Source: Croceibacterium atlanticum (GTDB lineage Bacteria > Pseudomonadota > Alphaproteobacteria > Sphingomonadales > Sphingomonadaceae). From it: a DNA stretch of 64,000 bases. The translations under genes were made by a program, and so were the position numbers. Location of the stretch: the NCBI RefSeq assembly GCF_001008165.2, contig NZ_CP011452.2, positions 1,116,001 through 1,180,000 on the forward strand, given 5' to 3'. Below are positions 46,749 through 56,917 of this stretch, in pieces; position 1 is the first letter of the stretch; each line of letters starts with the position of its first letter. A model generated the notes under the pieces. It was not told where the DNA came from. It did no database searches and was given only the letters and a program-made list of their open reading frames with translations.

Positions 46749-48572
46749 TCACTCCACCGTAACGGATTTCGCCAGATTGCGGGGCTGATCCACGTCCGTG
46801 CCCTTGGCGCAGGCGGTGTGATAGGCCAGCAACTGGACCGGAACTGCATAGACCAGAGGCGCGATCAGGGGGTGGACCTTGGGCATTTCCAGGGTCGCCA
46901 TGCACCCCTCCCCCGCTTCGGCCAGGCCTTCCGCGTCGGAGATCAGCACGATCTTGCCGCCGCGCGCCCGCACTTCCTGCATGTTCGAAACAGTCTTTTC
47001 GAATAGCGGGCCTGACGGAGCCAGCACGATCACCGGCACTGCTTCGTCGATCAGCGCGATCGGGCCGTGCTTCATTTCGCCCGATGCATATCCTTCTGCG
47101 TGGATATAGCTGATTTCCTTGAGCTTGAGCGCCCCCTCCATCGCCAGCGGATAGTCCGGGCCGCGGCCGAGATAGAGCACGTCCCGCGCCGGGGCGATCA
47201 GATGCGCCATGGCCGCGATATCGTCATCATGGCCGAGCGCGGCATTGAGCGCCGCCGGCGATTCCAGCAAATGCTGAACGACCTGGTTCTCCTCGTCCCG
47301 GTCCATCAGCCCCTTCACCACCGCCAGCCTGGCGGCAAGAGCGGCGAGGACGGCGAGCTGGCAGGTGAAGGCCTTGGTGGAGGCAACGCCCACTTCCGGG
47401 CCTGCATGGGTGGGCAGCAGCAAATCCGCCTCGCGCGCCATGGTGCTGGTCGGCACATTCACCACGACGGCGATGGTCTGACCTTCCGCCCTGCAATGGC
47501 GCAGCGCAGCCAGCGTGTCCGCTGTTTCGCCGGACTGGGAGATGAAGAGCGACAGCCCGCCTTTCTCCAGCACGGGTTCGCGGTACCGAAATTCGCTCGC
47601 CACATCCACGTCCACGGGAACGCGGGCAAATTGTTCGAACCAGTATTTCGCCACCATGCCCGCGTAATAGGAGGTTCCGCAGGCAACGATCGTCACGCGT
47701 TTCACTTCCGACAGGTCAAAATCGATCTGCGGCAAGGAAATCCGCCGTTCCAGCTGGCGGATGTAACTGCGCAAGGTCTGCGCCACGACCACCGGCTGTT
47801 CGAAGATTTCCTTCTGCATGAAGTGGCGGTAATTGCCCTTCTCGATCGCCGAAACCGACGCACCGGAAGTGACAATTTCCCGTTCTACCTGCTTGTTATC
47901 CCGGTCAAATATGGTCGCGCCTTCACGCGTGATAACGACCCAGTCGCCTTCTTCGAGATAGCTGATCCTCTGGGTGAGCGGAGCCAGTGCCAGCGCATCG
48001 GAACCGAGGAACATTTCTCCCTCGCCATAGCCCACCACCAGCGGGGAACCGAGACGGGCGCCTATCAGCAGATCGGGGTGCTGGCGAAAGGCGATGGCCA
48101 GGGCAAAGGCGCCCCGCAGCCGCGGCAGAACATCGCGCACAGCCTCGGCCGGGCTCTTGCCCGCCTCGACCCCTTCGGAAACGAGGTGAGCGACGACTTC
48201 GGTGTCGGTCTCACTCTCGAACCGGCGGCCCTTTTCCGCCAGCTCTTCCCGCAGCGGGCGAAAATTCTCGATAATGCCATTATGCACGAGAGCGACTTCT
48301 TCCGTCGCATGGGGGTGCGCATTATTGGTGGTCGGCGCGCCATGGGTTGCCCAGCGTGTATGGGCGATGCCGATATCGCCGGGCGCCGGATTGGCGGCAA
48401 GCTCTTCCACCAGATTGCCCAGCTTGCCTTCCGCGCGGCGGCGAACAAGCTGGCCATCATGCAGGGTGCAGACGCCGGCACTGTCATAGCCGCGATATTC
48501 CATACGCTTCAGGCCATCCACCAGCCTGTCTGCGACGTTACCCTTGCCGACAATTCCGATAATTCCGCACAT
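46749..48572 (-). CDS. glmS: Glutamine-fructose-6-phosphate aminotransferase
   Basis: A 607-residue enzyme that makes glucosamine-6-phosphate from fructose-6-phosphate and glutamine, the entry step to peptidoglycan and LPS amino sugars. The N-terminal glutaminase starts MCGIIGIVG with catalytic Cys2 and includes HTRWATHGAPTTNNAHPH. Two SIS isomerase domains follow (CGTSYYAG; ISQSGETADT; GRGPDYPLAMEGALKLKEISYIHAEGY). The C-terminus ends QPRNLAKSVTVE, the conserved region recognised by TnsD at attTn7. It lies downstream of glmU on the same strand with a 153-nt gap, so it probably has its own promoter. Confidence 0.98.
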   Translation of the reverse strand: MCGIIGIVGKGNVADRLVDGLKRMEYRGYDSAGVCTLHDGQLVRRRAEGKLGNLVEELAANPAPGDIGIAHTRWATHGAPTTNNAHPHATEEVALVHNGIIENFRPLREELAEKGRRFESETDTEVVAHLVSEGVEAGKSPAEAVRDVLPRLRGAFALAIAFRQHPDLLIGARLGSPLVVGYGEGEMFLGSDALALAPLTQRISYLEEGDWVVITREGATIFDRDNKQVEREIVTSGASVSAIEKGNYRHFMQKEIFEQPVVVAQTLRSYIRQLERRISLPQIDFDLSEVKRVTIVACGTSYYAGMVAKYWFEQFARVPVDVDVASEFRYREPVLEKGGLSLFISQSGETADTLAALRHCRAEGQTIAVVVNVPTSTMAREADLLLPTHAGPEVGVASTKAFTCQLAVLAALAARLAVVKGLMDRDEENQVVQHLLESPAALNAALGHDDDIAAMAHLIAPARDVLYLGRGPDYPLAMEGALKLKEISYIHAEGYASGEMKHGPIALIDEAVPVIVLAPSGPLFEKTVSNMQEVRARGGKIVLISDAEGLAEAGEGCMATLEMPKVHPLIAPLVYAVPVQLLAYHTACAKGTDVDQPRNLAKSVTVE

Positions 48573-48725
48573 GCGTGGCCTGTCCCTGCCCTATCTCTGA
48601 TTACCCGGCTGGGATGCCGGGAAACCCTTGGTATTTCGTGTAAAGCACAGTCGCGCAAGAACTGCCGCCGTGCATATAAGTGTTAATCCGCGTGCGTCAT
48701 CGCCCGGATAGGGGATGCGGCAGGG

Positions 48726-50090
48726 CTATTCCTTGCTGCCGGCCTTTTTCTTTTTCATGGCATCGTGAAAACGGTCCGCCCAGCCCGGCTTCACCAATTG
48801 CTCTGCCCGAACCATGCGCAATTCGCCATCGGCCACATCGCGGCTGACGGCGCTGCCTGCCGCCACGATCGCATCCGCCCCGATCTTTACCGGCGCGATC
48901 AGCGCACTGTTGGAACCGATGAAAGCGCGCGGGCCGATTTCCGTCAAATGCTTGAAATATCCATCATAATTACAGGTGATCGTGCCCGCTCCGATATTGG
49001 CACCGGCACCCACCGTGGCATCGCCCAGATAGGTCAGGTGGTTGGCCTTGGCGCCTTCCCCAAGCACCGCCTTCTTCATTTCCACGAAATTGCCAACGCG
49101 CGAACCCTGCTCCAGAACGGAGCCTGGCCGCAGACGCGCATAGGGGCCGATCACGACATTTTCCGCCAGTGTGGCACCTTCCAGATGGCTGAAGGCGCGA
49201 ATGGTCACATTATCGGCCACGGTCACGCCAGGGCCGAAGATTACATTCGGTTCCACGGTCACATCGCGGCCGAGCTTCGTATCGAAGCTGAAATGGACAG
49301 TATCCGGCGCAATCAGCGTGACACCATCGGCCATCGCCTGTTCCCGCCGTGCAGATTGCCAGCGGGCTTCCGCCATGGCCAGTTCGGAACGGGAATTGAT
49401 ACCGGCAACCTCATCCGCATCGTCTGTCACGATCACTGCGCAATTGCGGCCTTCGGCAATGGCGATGTTGACGATATCGGGCAGGTAATATTCGCCCTGC
49501 GCATTGTCGTTACCGACCTTGCCCAAGAGTTCGAACAATGCAGGGCCGCGCGCGGCGAGCAGGCCGGAATTGCACAGCCTCGTGGTCCGTTCCTCCTCGC
49601 TTGCGTCCTTGAATTCGACCATTTTTTCGATCCGGCCGCCATGCGCGACCACACGGCCATATTGCAGCGGATCTTCCGGTTCGAACCCCAGCACCACTGC
49701 TTCCGGCGCGTCATCTTCATGCAGCCGGGCAATCATGGCGCGCATCGTGTCAGGGCTGACGAAAGGCACATCGCCATAAAGCACCAGCACATCGCCTTCA
49801 AAGCCTGCCAGGGCCGCTTCCGCCTGCTGCACGGCATGGCCGGTGCCGAGCTGCGGCTCCTGCACAACCAACTGCGCGCCCTCACCCAGATGCGCCTGTA
49901 ACTGGTCACGGCCATCGCCGACGATGAAGACCGTCCGTTCCGGCGCGATCTCCGCCAGGCTGGCCAGCAGGTGATCCAGCATCGCCCGCCCGGCAATTTC
50001 GTGCAGCACCTTGTGGCGGGCAGACTTCATGCGGGTTCCCTTGCCGGCGGCAAGGACGATGGCGGCAATTGGGTTCGTGGTGTCCGTCAT
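48726..50090 (-). CDS. glmU: Bifunctional GlmU (uridylyl- and acetyltransferase)
   Basis: A 454-residue enzyme. The N-terminal uridylyltransferase has LAAGKGTRMKSARHKVLHEIAGR and LYGDVPFVSPD. The C-terminal left-handed beta-helix (about 250-430) has GPYARLRPGSVLEQGSRVGNFVEMKK and the NYDGYFKHLTEIGPRAFIGS acetyl-CoA region. It makes UDP-GlcNAc from GlcN-1-P, directly following GlmS and GlmM. The frame is open to 50378, but family length and the MTDTTNPIAAIVLAAG start favour 50090 (50102 possible). Confidence 0.97.
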   Translation of the reverse strand: MTDTTNPIAAIVLAAGKGTRMKSARHKVLHEIAGRAMLDHLLASLAEIAPERTVFIVGDGRDQLQAHLGEGAQLVVQEPQLGTGHAVQQAEAALAGFEGDVLVLYGDVPFVSPDTMRAMIARLHEDDAPEAVVLGFEPEDPLQYGRVVAHGGRIEKMVEFKDASEEERTTRLCNSGLLAARGPALFELLGKVGNDNAQGEYYLPDIVNIAIAEGRNCAVIVTDDADEVAGINSRSELAMAEARWQSARREQAMADGVTLIAPDTVHFSFDTKLGRDVTVEPNVIFGPGVTVADNVTIRAFSHLEGATLAENVVIGPYARLRPGSVLEQGSRVGNFVEMKKAVLGEGAKANHLTYLGDATVGAGANIGAGTITCNYDGYFKHLTEIGPRAFIGSNSALIAPVKIGADAIVAAGSAVSRDVADGELRMVRAEQLVKPGWADRFHDAMKKKKAGSKE

Positions 50091-50151
50091 GCCGGCGGGC
50101 ATGCCACCATTCGGTTGCGGTTTCCATACAGCTCCGCCAATGGCTCCCGCG

Positions 50152-50832
50152 ATGACGCAATTTCCTTTTTCCATCGTCGGTTTCGATCTCGACGGAACGC
50201 TTGTCGATTCCAATCGCGACCTTGCCCCCGCCATCAACCACGCCTTGTCGAAAGCCGGGCGGGATGTCGTGCCGGACGAACAGGTGCGGCACCTGATCGG
50301 CGGCGGCGCCCTGCGTATGCTGGAACGTGCGGTGGAACAGTCCGGCGTCCCTGCCAGCGACACCGAATTGCACGCCATGCATGACGATCTGATGGATCAT
50401 TACGAAGCGCATATTGCCGATAACACCGTCCCTTATGACGGCTGCCTGGCCGCGCTGGACCAATTGGCGGAACATGGCTGCAAGCTCGCCGTGGTGACCA
50501 ACAAGGTGGAGAGAAATGCAATCAAGCTGCTCGACGCGCTGGGCATGAGCGACCGCTTCACCTGCATATTGGGCGGCGACACGCTTGGTCCGGGCCGGGC
50601 CAAACCGGCACCAGACATGATCCAGGCGGCAATTCGCCAATGCGGCGGTTCGGGCCGTTTCGCGATGGTGGGCGATTCATCCTTCGATACGCGCGCCGCC
50701 CGCGCGGCCGCTGTTCCGGTTGTCGCCGTCAGCTTCGGCTATAACGATATTCCGGTGCCGGAACTCGATTGCGACGTGATGATCGATCATTTTGACGAGC
50801 TGGTGCCCGCCCTGGCCCGACTTCGCGCCTGA
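50152..50832 (+). CDS. gph: Phosphoglycolate phosphatase-like HAD hydrolase
   Basis: A 226-residue HAD phosphatase. Motif I is FDLDGTLVDS, motif II VVTNK, the Lys is in GPGRAKPAPDM, and motif IV MVGDSSFDTRAA. The cap domain follows motif I. Length and motifs fit Gph, which removes 2-phosphoglycolate formed during DNA repair. It is divergent from glmU and convergent with the DUF2794 gene 4 nt away. The RBS is weak, so the start at 50152 (or 50140) is approximate. Confidence 0.85.
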   Translation: MTQFPFSIVGFDLDGTLVDSNRDLAPAINHALSKAGRDVVPDEQVRHLIGGGALRMLERAVEQSGVPASDTELHAMHDDLMDHYEAHIADNTVPYDGCLAALDQLAEHGCKLAVVTNKVERNAIKLLDALGMSDRFTCILGGDTLGPGRAKPAPDMIQAAIRQCGGSGRFAMVGDSSFDTRAARAAAVPVVAVSFGYNDIPVPELDCDVMIDHFDELVPALARLRA

Positions 50833-50836
50833 CAGG

Positions 50837-51196
50837 TCAGCCTTCGACCAGTTTCACCAGACGCCTTTCGACCGGGGCGAGAACGCCGGCCAGTTCATGG
50901 CCGCGCTTCAGGATCTGGCCCTGTTCGCCAAACAGCGCCCACATGCCCTGCCGGTTGCGCAAGGCCGGGCGCTTTTCCACCCGCATCTGCGGCACTTCGG
51001 CCGTGCGGCGGAAGGCCGCAAAGCTGGCACAGTCGCGGCTGAAATCCATCGCATAGTCGCGCCATTCGCCGGCGGCGACCATGCGGCCATAAAGGTCGAG
51101 GATCCGCATCAGTTCACTGCGCTCGAACCCCACCTGGCTCGGCTTGCCGGGACCGGGAAATGCAACAATATTCGCAGCGCCGGGCGTTTGCCGCAT
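50837..51196 (-). CDS. DUF2794 family protein
   Basis: A 119-residue soluble protein with the DUF2794 core: FERSELMRILDLYGRMVAAGEWRDYAMDF, FRRTAEVPQMRVEKRP and RGHELAGVL. This family is almost confined to Alphaproteobacteria and has no known function. Its start overlaps the cysE stop, so the two are coupled. Confidence 0.9.
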   Translation of the reverse strand: MRQTPGAANIVAFPGPGKPSQVGFERSELMRILDLYGRMVAAGEWRDYAMDFSRDCASFAAFRRTAEVPQMRVEKRPALRNRQGMWALFGEQGQILKRGHELAGVLAPVERRLVKLVEG

Positions 51197-51888
51197 CAGT
51201 CGTCCGTGCCGCTTTTGCGGACCGGCTCGGCCGCGCCGGCCTTCAGGCCGGCAATCTCTTCGCGCAATTGCGCAAGCTCGCGCTCCAGCGCATCGACACG
51301 GTCAGTGCTGGGTTCGCAAGGTTCGTCACAGGGCGTGCCATAGGGGATGAATTCCCGCAGCCAGGTTTCGGCGGGCACCAGGGTGGATCGCGCCTTGAGG
51401 CCGATCATCGTTGCCCCTTCGGGCACATCGTCCGTCACCACCGCATTGGCGCCGACACGGGCGCGTGCGCCCACCGTGATCGGACCGATGATCTGCGCGC
51501 CAGAGCCGATGATCACATTATCTTCCAGCGTGGGGTGGCGCTTGCCCGGCTCCCCGCTGGTCGGATTAGTGCCACCCAGCGTAACGCACTGATAGATGGT
51601 GACATTATCGCCAATCTCGGCCGTCTCACCAATTACGGTGAAGCCGTGGTCGATGAAGAAATTACGCCCGATTCTTGCGCCCGGGTGGATATCGATAGCT
51701 GTCAGGAAGCGAGAAACATGGTTCACCACGCGGGCGAGGAAGAACAATTCCCCCACGAATAGCCAATGGGCCAGCCGGTGGAAGCCCAACGCCCAGACGC
51801 CGGGATACAGCATGATTTCCCAGCGCGAACGGGGCGCCGGGTCTCGCGCATGGACGGAGTCCAGATAGGCGATAAGACGGTCAAACAT
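51196..51888 (-). CDS. cysE: Serine O-acetyltransferase (EpsC type)
   Basis: A 230-residue hexapeptide acetyltransferase that forms O-acetylserine for cysteine synthesis. The active part contains [42 protein letters not shown] and [22 protein letters not shown]. The N-terminus is short (EpsC-like) and the C-terminus adds a Leu/Glu coiled coil ([20 protein letters not shown]) instead of the usual inhibitory Ile tail, so feedback control may differ. It is 29 nt downstream of hdaA. Confidence 0.93.
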   Translation of the reverse strand: MFDRLIAYLDSVHARDPAPRSRWEIMLYPGVWALGFHRLAHWLFVGELFFLARVVNHVSRFLTAIDIHPGARIGRNFFIDHGFTVIGETAEIGDNVTIYQCVTLGGTNPTSGEPGKRHPTLEDNVIIGSGAQIIGPITVGARARVGANAVVTDDVPEGATMIGLKARSTLVPAETWLREFIPYGTPCDEPCEPSTDRVDALERELAQLREEIAGLKAGAAEPVRKSGTDD

Positions 51889-51917
51889 GATCCGTTCAGT
51901 TTCCCACCAAAACCGGC

Positions 51918-52529
51918 CTAAAGCAAGCGAGGCTCATCCGGTCCATGGACCGCTTCCAGCGCGGCACGCCAGATAGATTGGGTAGCGGGCACCTTGCGTT
52001 CAAGGGCGAGCCTGTCGATCACCGCCACAAGTTGTTCCAGTTCGGCAAAGGACCGGCCGGCGCGCGGGACAAGATAATCCACTGCATCGGTGCCCAATGG
52101 CAGGCCGCGCTGTTCCGCCATGGACAGCAGCAGATCGCCCGCCATCAGATCGTCAGCCTGCCCGATTTCCAGCTGCAAAGCCGCCCCGAGCCGCGACCTG
52201 AGATCCGGCAGCCGGATTTCCCAGGGTGGCTCTCCTGCAACGATCAGCAAGGGCGTGCCGTCTTCCTGCGCCCGGTTCCAGCGATGGAATACGGCATCTT
52301 CTTCCAGCTTGTGCGCATCGTCCAGAAACTCGCCACGCCCGCTCTGCGCGAACCAGCGTGCGAACAGCGATTTCCCCGATCGCGGCGGGCCGGTGAGAAC
52401 GGCGGTCCGGAACGGCCAGCGCGATGGATCGGACAGGGCATCCGCCACCTGGGCGTTGGCTTCGCCGATCACGATGCGCGAAGGCCCACCGGATCCGGCG
52501 ACAAGCGGCAGCGCGATTTGCGACGGCAT
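51918..52529 (-). CDS. hdaA: HdaA-like DnaA-homologous regulator
   Basis: A 203-residue AAA+ protein with the P-loop [14 protein letters not shown], a Walker-B-like [10 protein letters not shown], sensor-type [14 protein letters not shown] and a C-terminal [17 protein letters not shown] helix. No DNA-binding domain IV is present. In Alphaproteobacteria HdaA inactivates DnaA-ATP after initiation with the sliding clamp; the N-terminal SQIALPL is a plausible clamp-binding motif. GGGAGG sets the ATG at 52529. Confidence 0.9.
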   Translation of the reverse strand: MPSQIALPLVAGSGGPSRIVIGEANAQVADALSDPSRWPFRTAVLTGPPRSGKSLFARWFAQSGRGEFLDDAHKLEEDAVFHRWNRAQEDGTPLLIVAGEPPWEIRLPDLRSRLGAALQLEIGQADDLMAGDLLLSMAEQRGLPLGTDAVDYLVPRAGRSFAELEQLVAVIDRLALERKVPATQSIWRAALEAVHGPDEPRLL

Positions 52530-52550
52530 CGACGCCTCCCCCTTCAAGAA

Positions 52551-53837
52551 TCAGCGACTGATGGCGAGCGCGTTTTCGCCCTGCGTGACATTCCAGCCGC
52601 GGCTCCGCAGGGAACCCGCCAGAGCCGGCAAATCCCCGGCAAAGGTCACGCGCAGCACGGATGTACCGCCTATGGCGATGCTGCTGGTGGAAACACCGCG
52701 CACACCAGGAGCGCTGCGGACCGACGCCAGCGCGCTGTCGATGGAAGCCGCGTCCGGGGTGACGACCTGCACTACGAAACTGGCAACATTGGGCGTGGTT
52801 TCAGTGGTTTCAGCGGTGTCTTCCACCACGGGCCCGGTTTCGAGGGGAAGCTCGCCCTCCGCCGCAGCCGCACGCGCCGCCGCTTCCGCGGCTTCGGCCC
52901 TGCGGGCGGCATCGATCAAGGCGCGCACTTCGGGGCGCAGATCGACCGCTTCCAGCGACAGGGTCGGGTCAGGGGTCAGCGTGCCCGCGGCCAGCGCTTC
53001 GGTGAACATGGCATCAAAACGGCGCACCGCCTGCGACAGCATGCGCGGCAGATCATCCTCATTCTCGGCCCGCATGTCGAACGTGCCGAGCACGCGGCTA
53101 TCGGGGCCGTAACGGGCGATGAAATGCCCTTCCACCGGCCCGCCCGGCCACAGCCGTTCCAGATGGGCGATGGGCATCAGCACGTCCGCCGCGCCGAATT
53201 CATCCAGTATATCGTTCCACCATGCGCGGCTGCGCCGGCCGGTCTGGCCATAAGTCAGCAGCAGCGATTCGCCGCCTGCGCCGGTGGGCCGAACATAATC
53301 GATGGCGCTGCCGCCAGTCTGGAATTCCGCCCAGGCCCGCTGCCACGGCGTGCGCATCTGATAAAGCGTCTGCGTGCCGCCGGATATCGTGACCGGAAGG
53401 GTCAGCATCGGGGCCGAACGCGCACGCCGCCCGCCCGCGCCCAGCAATTCACCGGCCCGCGTCCGGTCGAAAATCACGCCCAACGTCGCGATATAACGGC
53501 GCGGCCCCAGTTCTTCCTTTTCGACCACGATTGCCGAAACCAGCGATTCGAGTCGGGAATCGGTGATCGGCGGGCCTTCCATCTGTTCCCACGCCTTGCG
53601 CTGCGCTTCGCGCCAGCCATTTTCGCGCGCATCTTCGGGCGATTTGCCGGTCACGTTCACTTCGATTCCGTGCACTTCGATATCGGCACTGGTGGCGACC
53701 GGCGCGATTCCTCGTTCGCCGGAAACCTGCGCCCACAGGGCACCAGCCAGCCCCACGGCCAGCAGCGCTGCCGCAATCAGGATGGGCTGCCGCAGTCTGT
53801 TGGCGGAGCGGGAGAGAGGAAGAGAAAAGCTCGGCAT
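52551..53837 (-). CDS. Membrane-anchored protein with C-terminal HMA-like fold
   Basis: A 428-residue protein with one N-terminal membrane helix (PILIAAALLAVGLAGALWA) and a periplasmic body. The body begins with IEVNVTGKSPEDARENGWREAQRKAWEQM, a DUF2066-like stretch. A central Ala/Glu-rich linker precedes a final beta-alpha-beta unit (SFVVQVVTPDAASIDSALAS to VTFAGDLPALAGSLRSRGWN) resembling a heavy-metal-associated fold but without the CxxC. Function unknown. It lies 21 nt upstream of hdaA and is divergent from purM. Confidence 0.78.
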   Translation of the reverse strand: MPSFSLPLSRSANRLRQPILIAAALLAVGLAGALWAQVSGERGIAPVATSADIEVHGIEVNVTGKSPEDARENGWREAQRKAWEQMEGPPITDSRLESLVSAIVVEKEELGPRRYIATLGVIFDRTRAGELLGAGGRRARSAPMLTLPVTISGGTQTLYQMRTPWQRAWAEFQTGGSAIDYVRPTGAGGESLLLTYGQTGRRSRAWWNDILDEFGAADVLMPIAHLERLWPGGPVEGHFIARYGPDSRVLGTFDMRAENEDDLPRMLSQAVRRFDAMFTEALAAGTLTPDPTLSLEAVDLRPEVRALIDAARRAEAAEAAARAAAAEGELPLETGPVVEDTAETTETTPNVASFVVQVVTPDAASIDSALASVRSAPGVRGVSTSSIAIGGTSVLRVTFAGDLPALAGSLRSRGWNVTQGENALAISR

Positions 53838-53907
53838 CGGGGAAATCGAGTGCCTTTTGCCCAATGGCGAGTGGAAATCCAAGCGCAATTGAGCCAGAGG
53901 CATCCTC

Positions 53908-55005
53908 ATGACCTCCAAACCGCCATCATACACATACGAACAGGCCGGGGTTTCGATTGACGCCGGCAATGCGCTGGTCAAGGCGATCGGCCCCCTGGTC
54001 AAGGCAACACGCCGTCCGGGCGCCGATGGCGAGATCGGCGGATTCGGCGGATTCTTCGATCCGAAGGCCGCCGGATATTCCGATCCGCTGCTGGTCGCCG
54101 CGAATGACGGTGTAGGCACCAAGCTGAAACTGGCCATCGATTCAAACCGGCATGACACGGTCGGCGTGGATCTGGTCGCCATGTGCGTGAACGATCTGAT
54201 CGTTCAGGGTGCGGAACCGCTGTTCTTCCTGGACTATTTCGCCACCGGCAAGCTGGAGACCGGCATTGCGGAGCGTGTGATCGCGGGCATTGCCGAAGGT
54301 TGCAAACAGGCCGGTTGCGCGTTGATCGGCGGCGAAACCGCGGAAATGCCGGGCATGTATGCCGCCGGCGATTACGATCTGGCCGGTTTCTGCGTCGGCG
54401 CGGTGGAACGCGGGGAACAATTGACCGGCGAAAAGGTCGCGCCGGGCCATGTCCTGCTGGGGCTTGCCAGTTCAGGCGTTCATTCCAACGGCTATTCGCT
54501 GGTACGCAGGCTGGCGGCGGACAAGGGCTGGAAGCTCGACCGCCCGGCCCTGTTCGACCAGGAAAAGCTGCTGATCGATGCGCTGATCGAACCGACCCGT
54601 ATTTATGTGAAGAGCCTTCTTCCCACCATCCGTGCGGGAAAAGTGGATGCGCTGGCGCATATCACGGGCGGCGGATTGCTGGAAAATATCCCGCGCGTCC
54701 TGCCCGAAGGGGCCCATGCCGTCATCGATGCCGATAGTTGGGAGCAACCTCGGCTGATGGCATTCCTGCAAGCGCAGGGAAATATCGAACCGGGCGAAAT
54801 GGCCCGCACCTTCAATTGCGGCGTGGGCATGGTTCTGGCCGTGCAGCCCGAACTGGCGCGCGAAGTCGCGGCCGAGATCGAGGCAGCGGGCGAACAGGTC
54901 ATGCATATCGGCGAAATCGTTGAAGGCAGCAAAGGCTGCACCGTGCGCGGTTCGGCCGGCACGTGGAGCGCGAAGGCAGATTGGGACGCGACGCACAATG
55001 CCTGA
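53908..55005 (+). CDS. purM: Phosphoribosylformylglycinamidine cyclo-ligase
   Basis: A 365-residue purine-synthesis enzyme (AIR synthetase). It shows [15 protein letters not shown], the [12 protein letters not shown] substrate loop, [30 protein letters not shown] and [17 protein letters not shown]. It closes the imidazole ring from FGAM with ATP. AGAGG lies 7 nt before the ATG. It overlaps purN by 8 nt. Confidence 0.97.
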   Translation: MTSKPPSYTYEQAGVSIDAGNALVKAIGPLVKATRRPGADGEIGGFGGFFDPKAAGYSDPLLVAANDGVGTKLKLAIDSNRHDTVGVDLVAMCVNDLIVQGAEPLFFLDYFATGKLETGIAERVIAGIAEGCKQAGCALIGGETAEMPGMYAAGDYDLAGFCVGAVERGEQLTGEKVAPGHVLLGLASSGVHSNGYSLVRRLAADKGWKLDRPALFDQEKLLIDALIEPTRIYVKSLLPTIRAGKVDALAHITGGGLLENIPRVLPEGAHAVIDADSWEQPRLMAFLQAQGNIEPGEMARTFNCGVGMVLAVQPELAREVAAEIEAAGEQVMHIGEIVEGSKGCTVRGSAGTWSAKADWDATHNA

Positions 55006-55960
55006 AAAGGCCAAAGTCGCCGCCCTGCTTTCCGGCACGGGCACGACCATGTCCTCGCTGCTCTACGCATCGAAGATTCCGGATTGCCCCTATGAGCTGG
55101 TGCTTGTCGCCAGCAATGTTCCCGATGCGCCGGGGCTGAAGATCGCGGCGGCGGAAGGGATCGCCACATTCGCGCTCGACCATCGCGGAATGCAGCGGGA
55201 AGAACATGAAGCGGCAATGGATGCAGCGCTGCGGGATTCGGGCGCCGATTACCTCGCCCTGTGCGGCTATATGCGGATCCTGACTGCTGGCTTCGTGGAA
55301 GGCTGGGCCGGCCGCATGGTCAACACCCATCCATCCCTGCTCCCCAAATACAAGGGGCTGGACACGCATGGCCGCGCCATCGCCGCGGGGGACAGCCATG
55401 GCGGCTGTTCGGTCCATGTGGTTACGGCAGAGCTGGATGGCGGGCCGCTGCTGGGCCAGGTTCCGGTGGCCATCCTGCCCGATGACAATGCGGAAACGCT
55501 GGCCCGGCGGGTGCTGCTGGCCGAATATCAGCTCTATCCGCGAATGCTGGCCGATTATGTATCCCGCCCCTATCGTGCGGAATGGCTGGTGGAGAAGGTG
55601 CGCGAACTCGCCCTCGCCCTGCCCGAAGTGGAAGACCGCGAAAGCCACGGTTCGCCGGGCTGGCGGACAGGCGGCAAGAGCGGGAAATATTTCGCCCATT
55701 TTGCCGACCGGCACCATGGCAGCGACCATATCGCGCTGCTGGTAAAAACGGATGGGCCGGACGAAATGGCCGCCCTGATAGAGCGCGATCCCGATACCTA
55801 TTTCCGCCCCGCCTATTACGGCGCCAGCGGATGGGTTGGCCTGATCCTCAATCGCCCCGGCGTCGACTGGAACCATATAGCGCAATGGCTGGAACGCAGC
55901 TGGCGCTCTGTCGCGCCAAGGCGGCTGACCAGCCTGATGGACAATGCCGATCAGTTCTGA
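54998..55960 (+). CDS. purN: GAR formyltransferase fused to a YjbR/MmcQ-like domain
   Basis: A 320-residue protein, about 100 longer than normal PurN. Residues 1-195 are PurN ([17 protein letters not shown], the N-H-D site in [37 protein letters not shown]). Residues about 205-315 match the YjbR/MmcQ pattern: [54 protein letters not shown] and [11 protein letters not shown]. The first part adds the formyl group in purine synthesis; the second is a small alpha/beta domain of uncertain function. The start overlaps purM. Confidence 0.93.
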   Translation: MPEKAKVAALLSGTGTTMSSLLYASKIPDCPYELVLVASNVPDAPGLKIAAAEGIATFALDHRGMQREEHEAAMDAALRDSGADYLALCGYMRILTAGFVEGWAGRMVNTHPSLLPKYKGLDTHGRAIAAGDSHGGCSVHVVTAELDGGPLLGQVPVAILPDDNAETLARRVLLAEYQLYPRMLADYVSRPYRAEWLVEKVRELALALPEVEDRESHGSPGWRTGGKSGKYFAHFADRHHGSDHIALLVKTDGPDEMAALIERDPDTYFRPAYYGASGWVGLILNRPGVDWNHIAQWLERSWRSVAPRRLTSLMDNADQF

Positions 55961-55996
55961 GCATTGGCGGCGGATCGCTCCGCCGCCAGATGCTGT

Positions 55997-56248
55997 CTAG
56001 GCAGCGGATTTTTCCGCGCTGATCAACTGGCCGATTTCGTCCAGCAGGGTCAGGCGCTGCTTCTTCAGCGCCTCGGCGCGTTCGTCAGAAGCGGCTTCGG
56101 CTTCGATTTCGATCCGGTGAATCTCGTTATTCACGTCATGATAGCGGTCGGCCAGGGTCACGAAATGGGAATTGCCGGTCTTGAGCTTGTGGAGGATTTC
56201 CACGTCCTGCGGAAATTCGGCGGACAATTCGTGCTGTGTGTGGGACAT
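55997..56248 (-). CDS. YdcH/DUF465 family small protein
   Basis: An 83-residue charged, mostly helical protein: FPQDVEILHKLKTGNSHFVTLADRYHDVN, then NEIHRIEIEAEAASDERAE and LKKQRLTLLDEI. This is the complete DUF465 pattern. Function unknown. It is separated from ndk by the ndk terminator. Confidence 0.9.
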   Translation of the reverse strand: MSHTQHELSAEFPQDVEILHKLKTGNSHFVTLADRYHDVNNEIHRIEIEAEAASDERAEALKKQRLTLLDEIGQLISAEKSAA

Positions 56249-56324
56249 TCATGACTCCTTCTGTCGTGCTTCGGCAGCACTGCTACCATTTTCGGCGGCA
56301 GGCAGTCTTGTTCCGGATCAAACA

Positions 56325-56358
56325 AAAAGCCCCGCCGGATCGATCCGACGGGGCTTTT
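56325..56358 (-). terminator. Intrinsic terminator of ndk
   Basis: AAAAAGCCCCG and CGGGGCTTTT flank a further CGGATCGATCCG dyad, giving a long near-perfect stem with T-runs on both sides. It lies 22 nt past the ndk stop, so it ends that transcript and may work in both directions. Confidence 0.85.
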
Positions 56359-56380
56359 CAATATCAGATCAGCATCAGGA

Positions 56381-56803
56381 TCAGCCGACGATTTCTTCCG
56401 GCTTGAAGAAGAATTCGATTTCGATCCTGGCGTTCTCTTCGCTGTCCGAACCATGGACCGAGTTCGCTTCGATGCTTTCCGCATAGGTCTTGCGGATCGT
56501 GCCTTCGGCTGCGTCCGCCGGATTGGTGGCGCCCATCACATCGCGATTGCGCTTCACGGCATCTTCGCCTTCCAGGACCTGCACCACCACCGGGCCGCTG
56601 GTCATGAAAGCCACCAGTTCACCGAAGAAAGGGCGTTCCTTGTGGACCGCGTAGAAGCCTTCGGCCTGTTCCTTGGTCATCTGGATACGCTTGGAAGCAA
56701 CGACGCGCAGGCCGGCTTCTTCCAGCATCTTGGTGACGGCGCCGGTCAGGTTGCGGCGCGTGGCATCGGGCTTGATGATCGAGAATGTGCGGGTGACCGC
56801 CAT
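56381..56803 (-). CDS. ndk: Nucleoside diphosphate kinase
   Basis: A 140-residue kinase that equilibrates NTP/NDP pools. It has [50 protein letters not shown] and the catalytic His in [17 protein letters not shown] precedes the ATG by 8 nt; the upstream open frame is not homologous. Confidence 0.97.
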   Translation of the reverse strand: MAVTRTFSIIKPDATRRNLTGAVTKMLEEAGLRVVASKRIQMTKEQAEGFYAVHKERPFFGELVAFMTSGPVVVQVLEGEDAVKRNRDVMGATNPADAAEGTIRKTYAESIEANSVHGSDSEENARIEIEFFFKPEEIVG

Positions 56804-56917
56804 TGGAGGTATTCCTTCGCGAAATGTTTTTTGGATTTCGCGCGCGCACCTAGCGCCGCCCGGCGATGCGGGCAAGCGCTGAGGCAAACTGGTAGTCTGG
56901 TAGTGCGGGCGCCCCGG

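Noticed and set aside
47067-48686. 539-residue plus-strand frame opposite glmS
   Set aside because: Antisense shadow; glmS is complete and certain.
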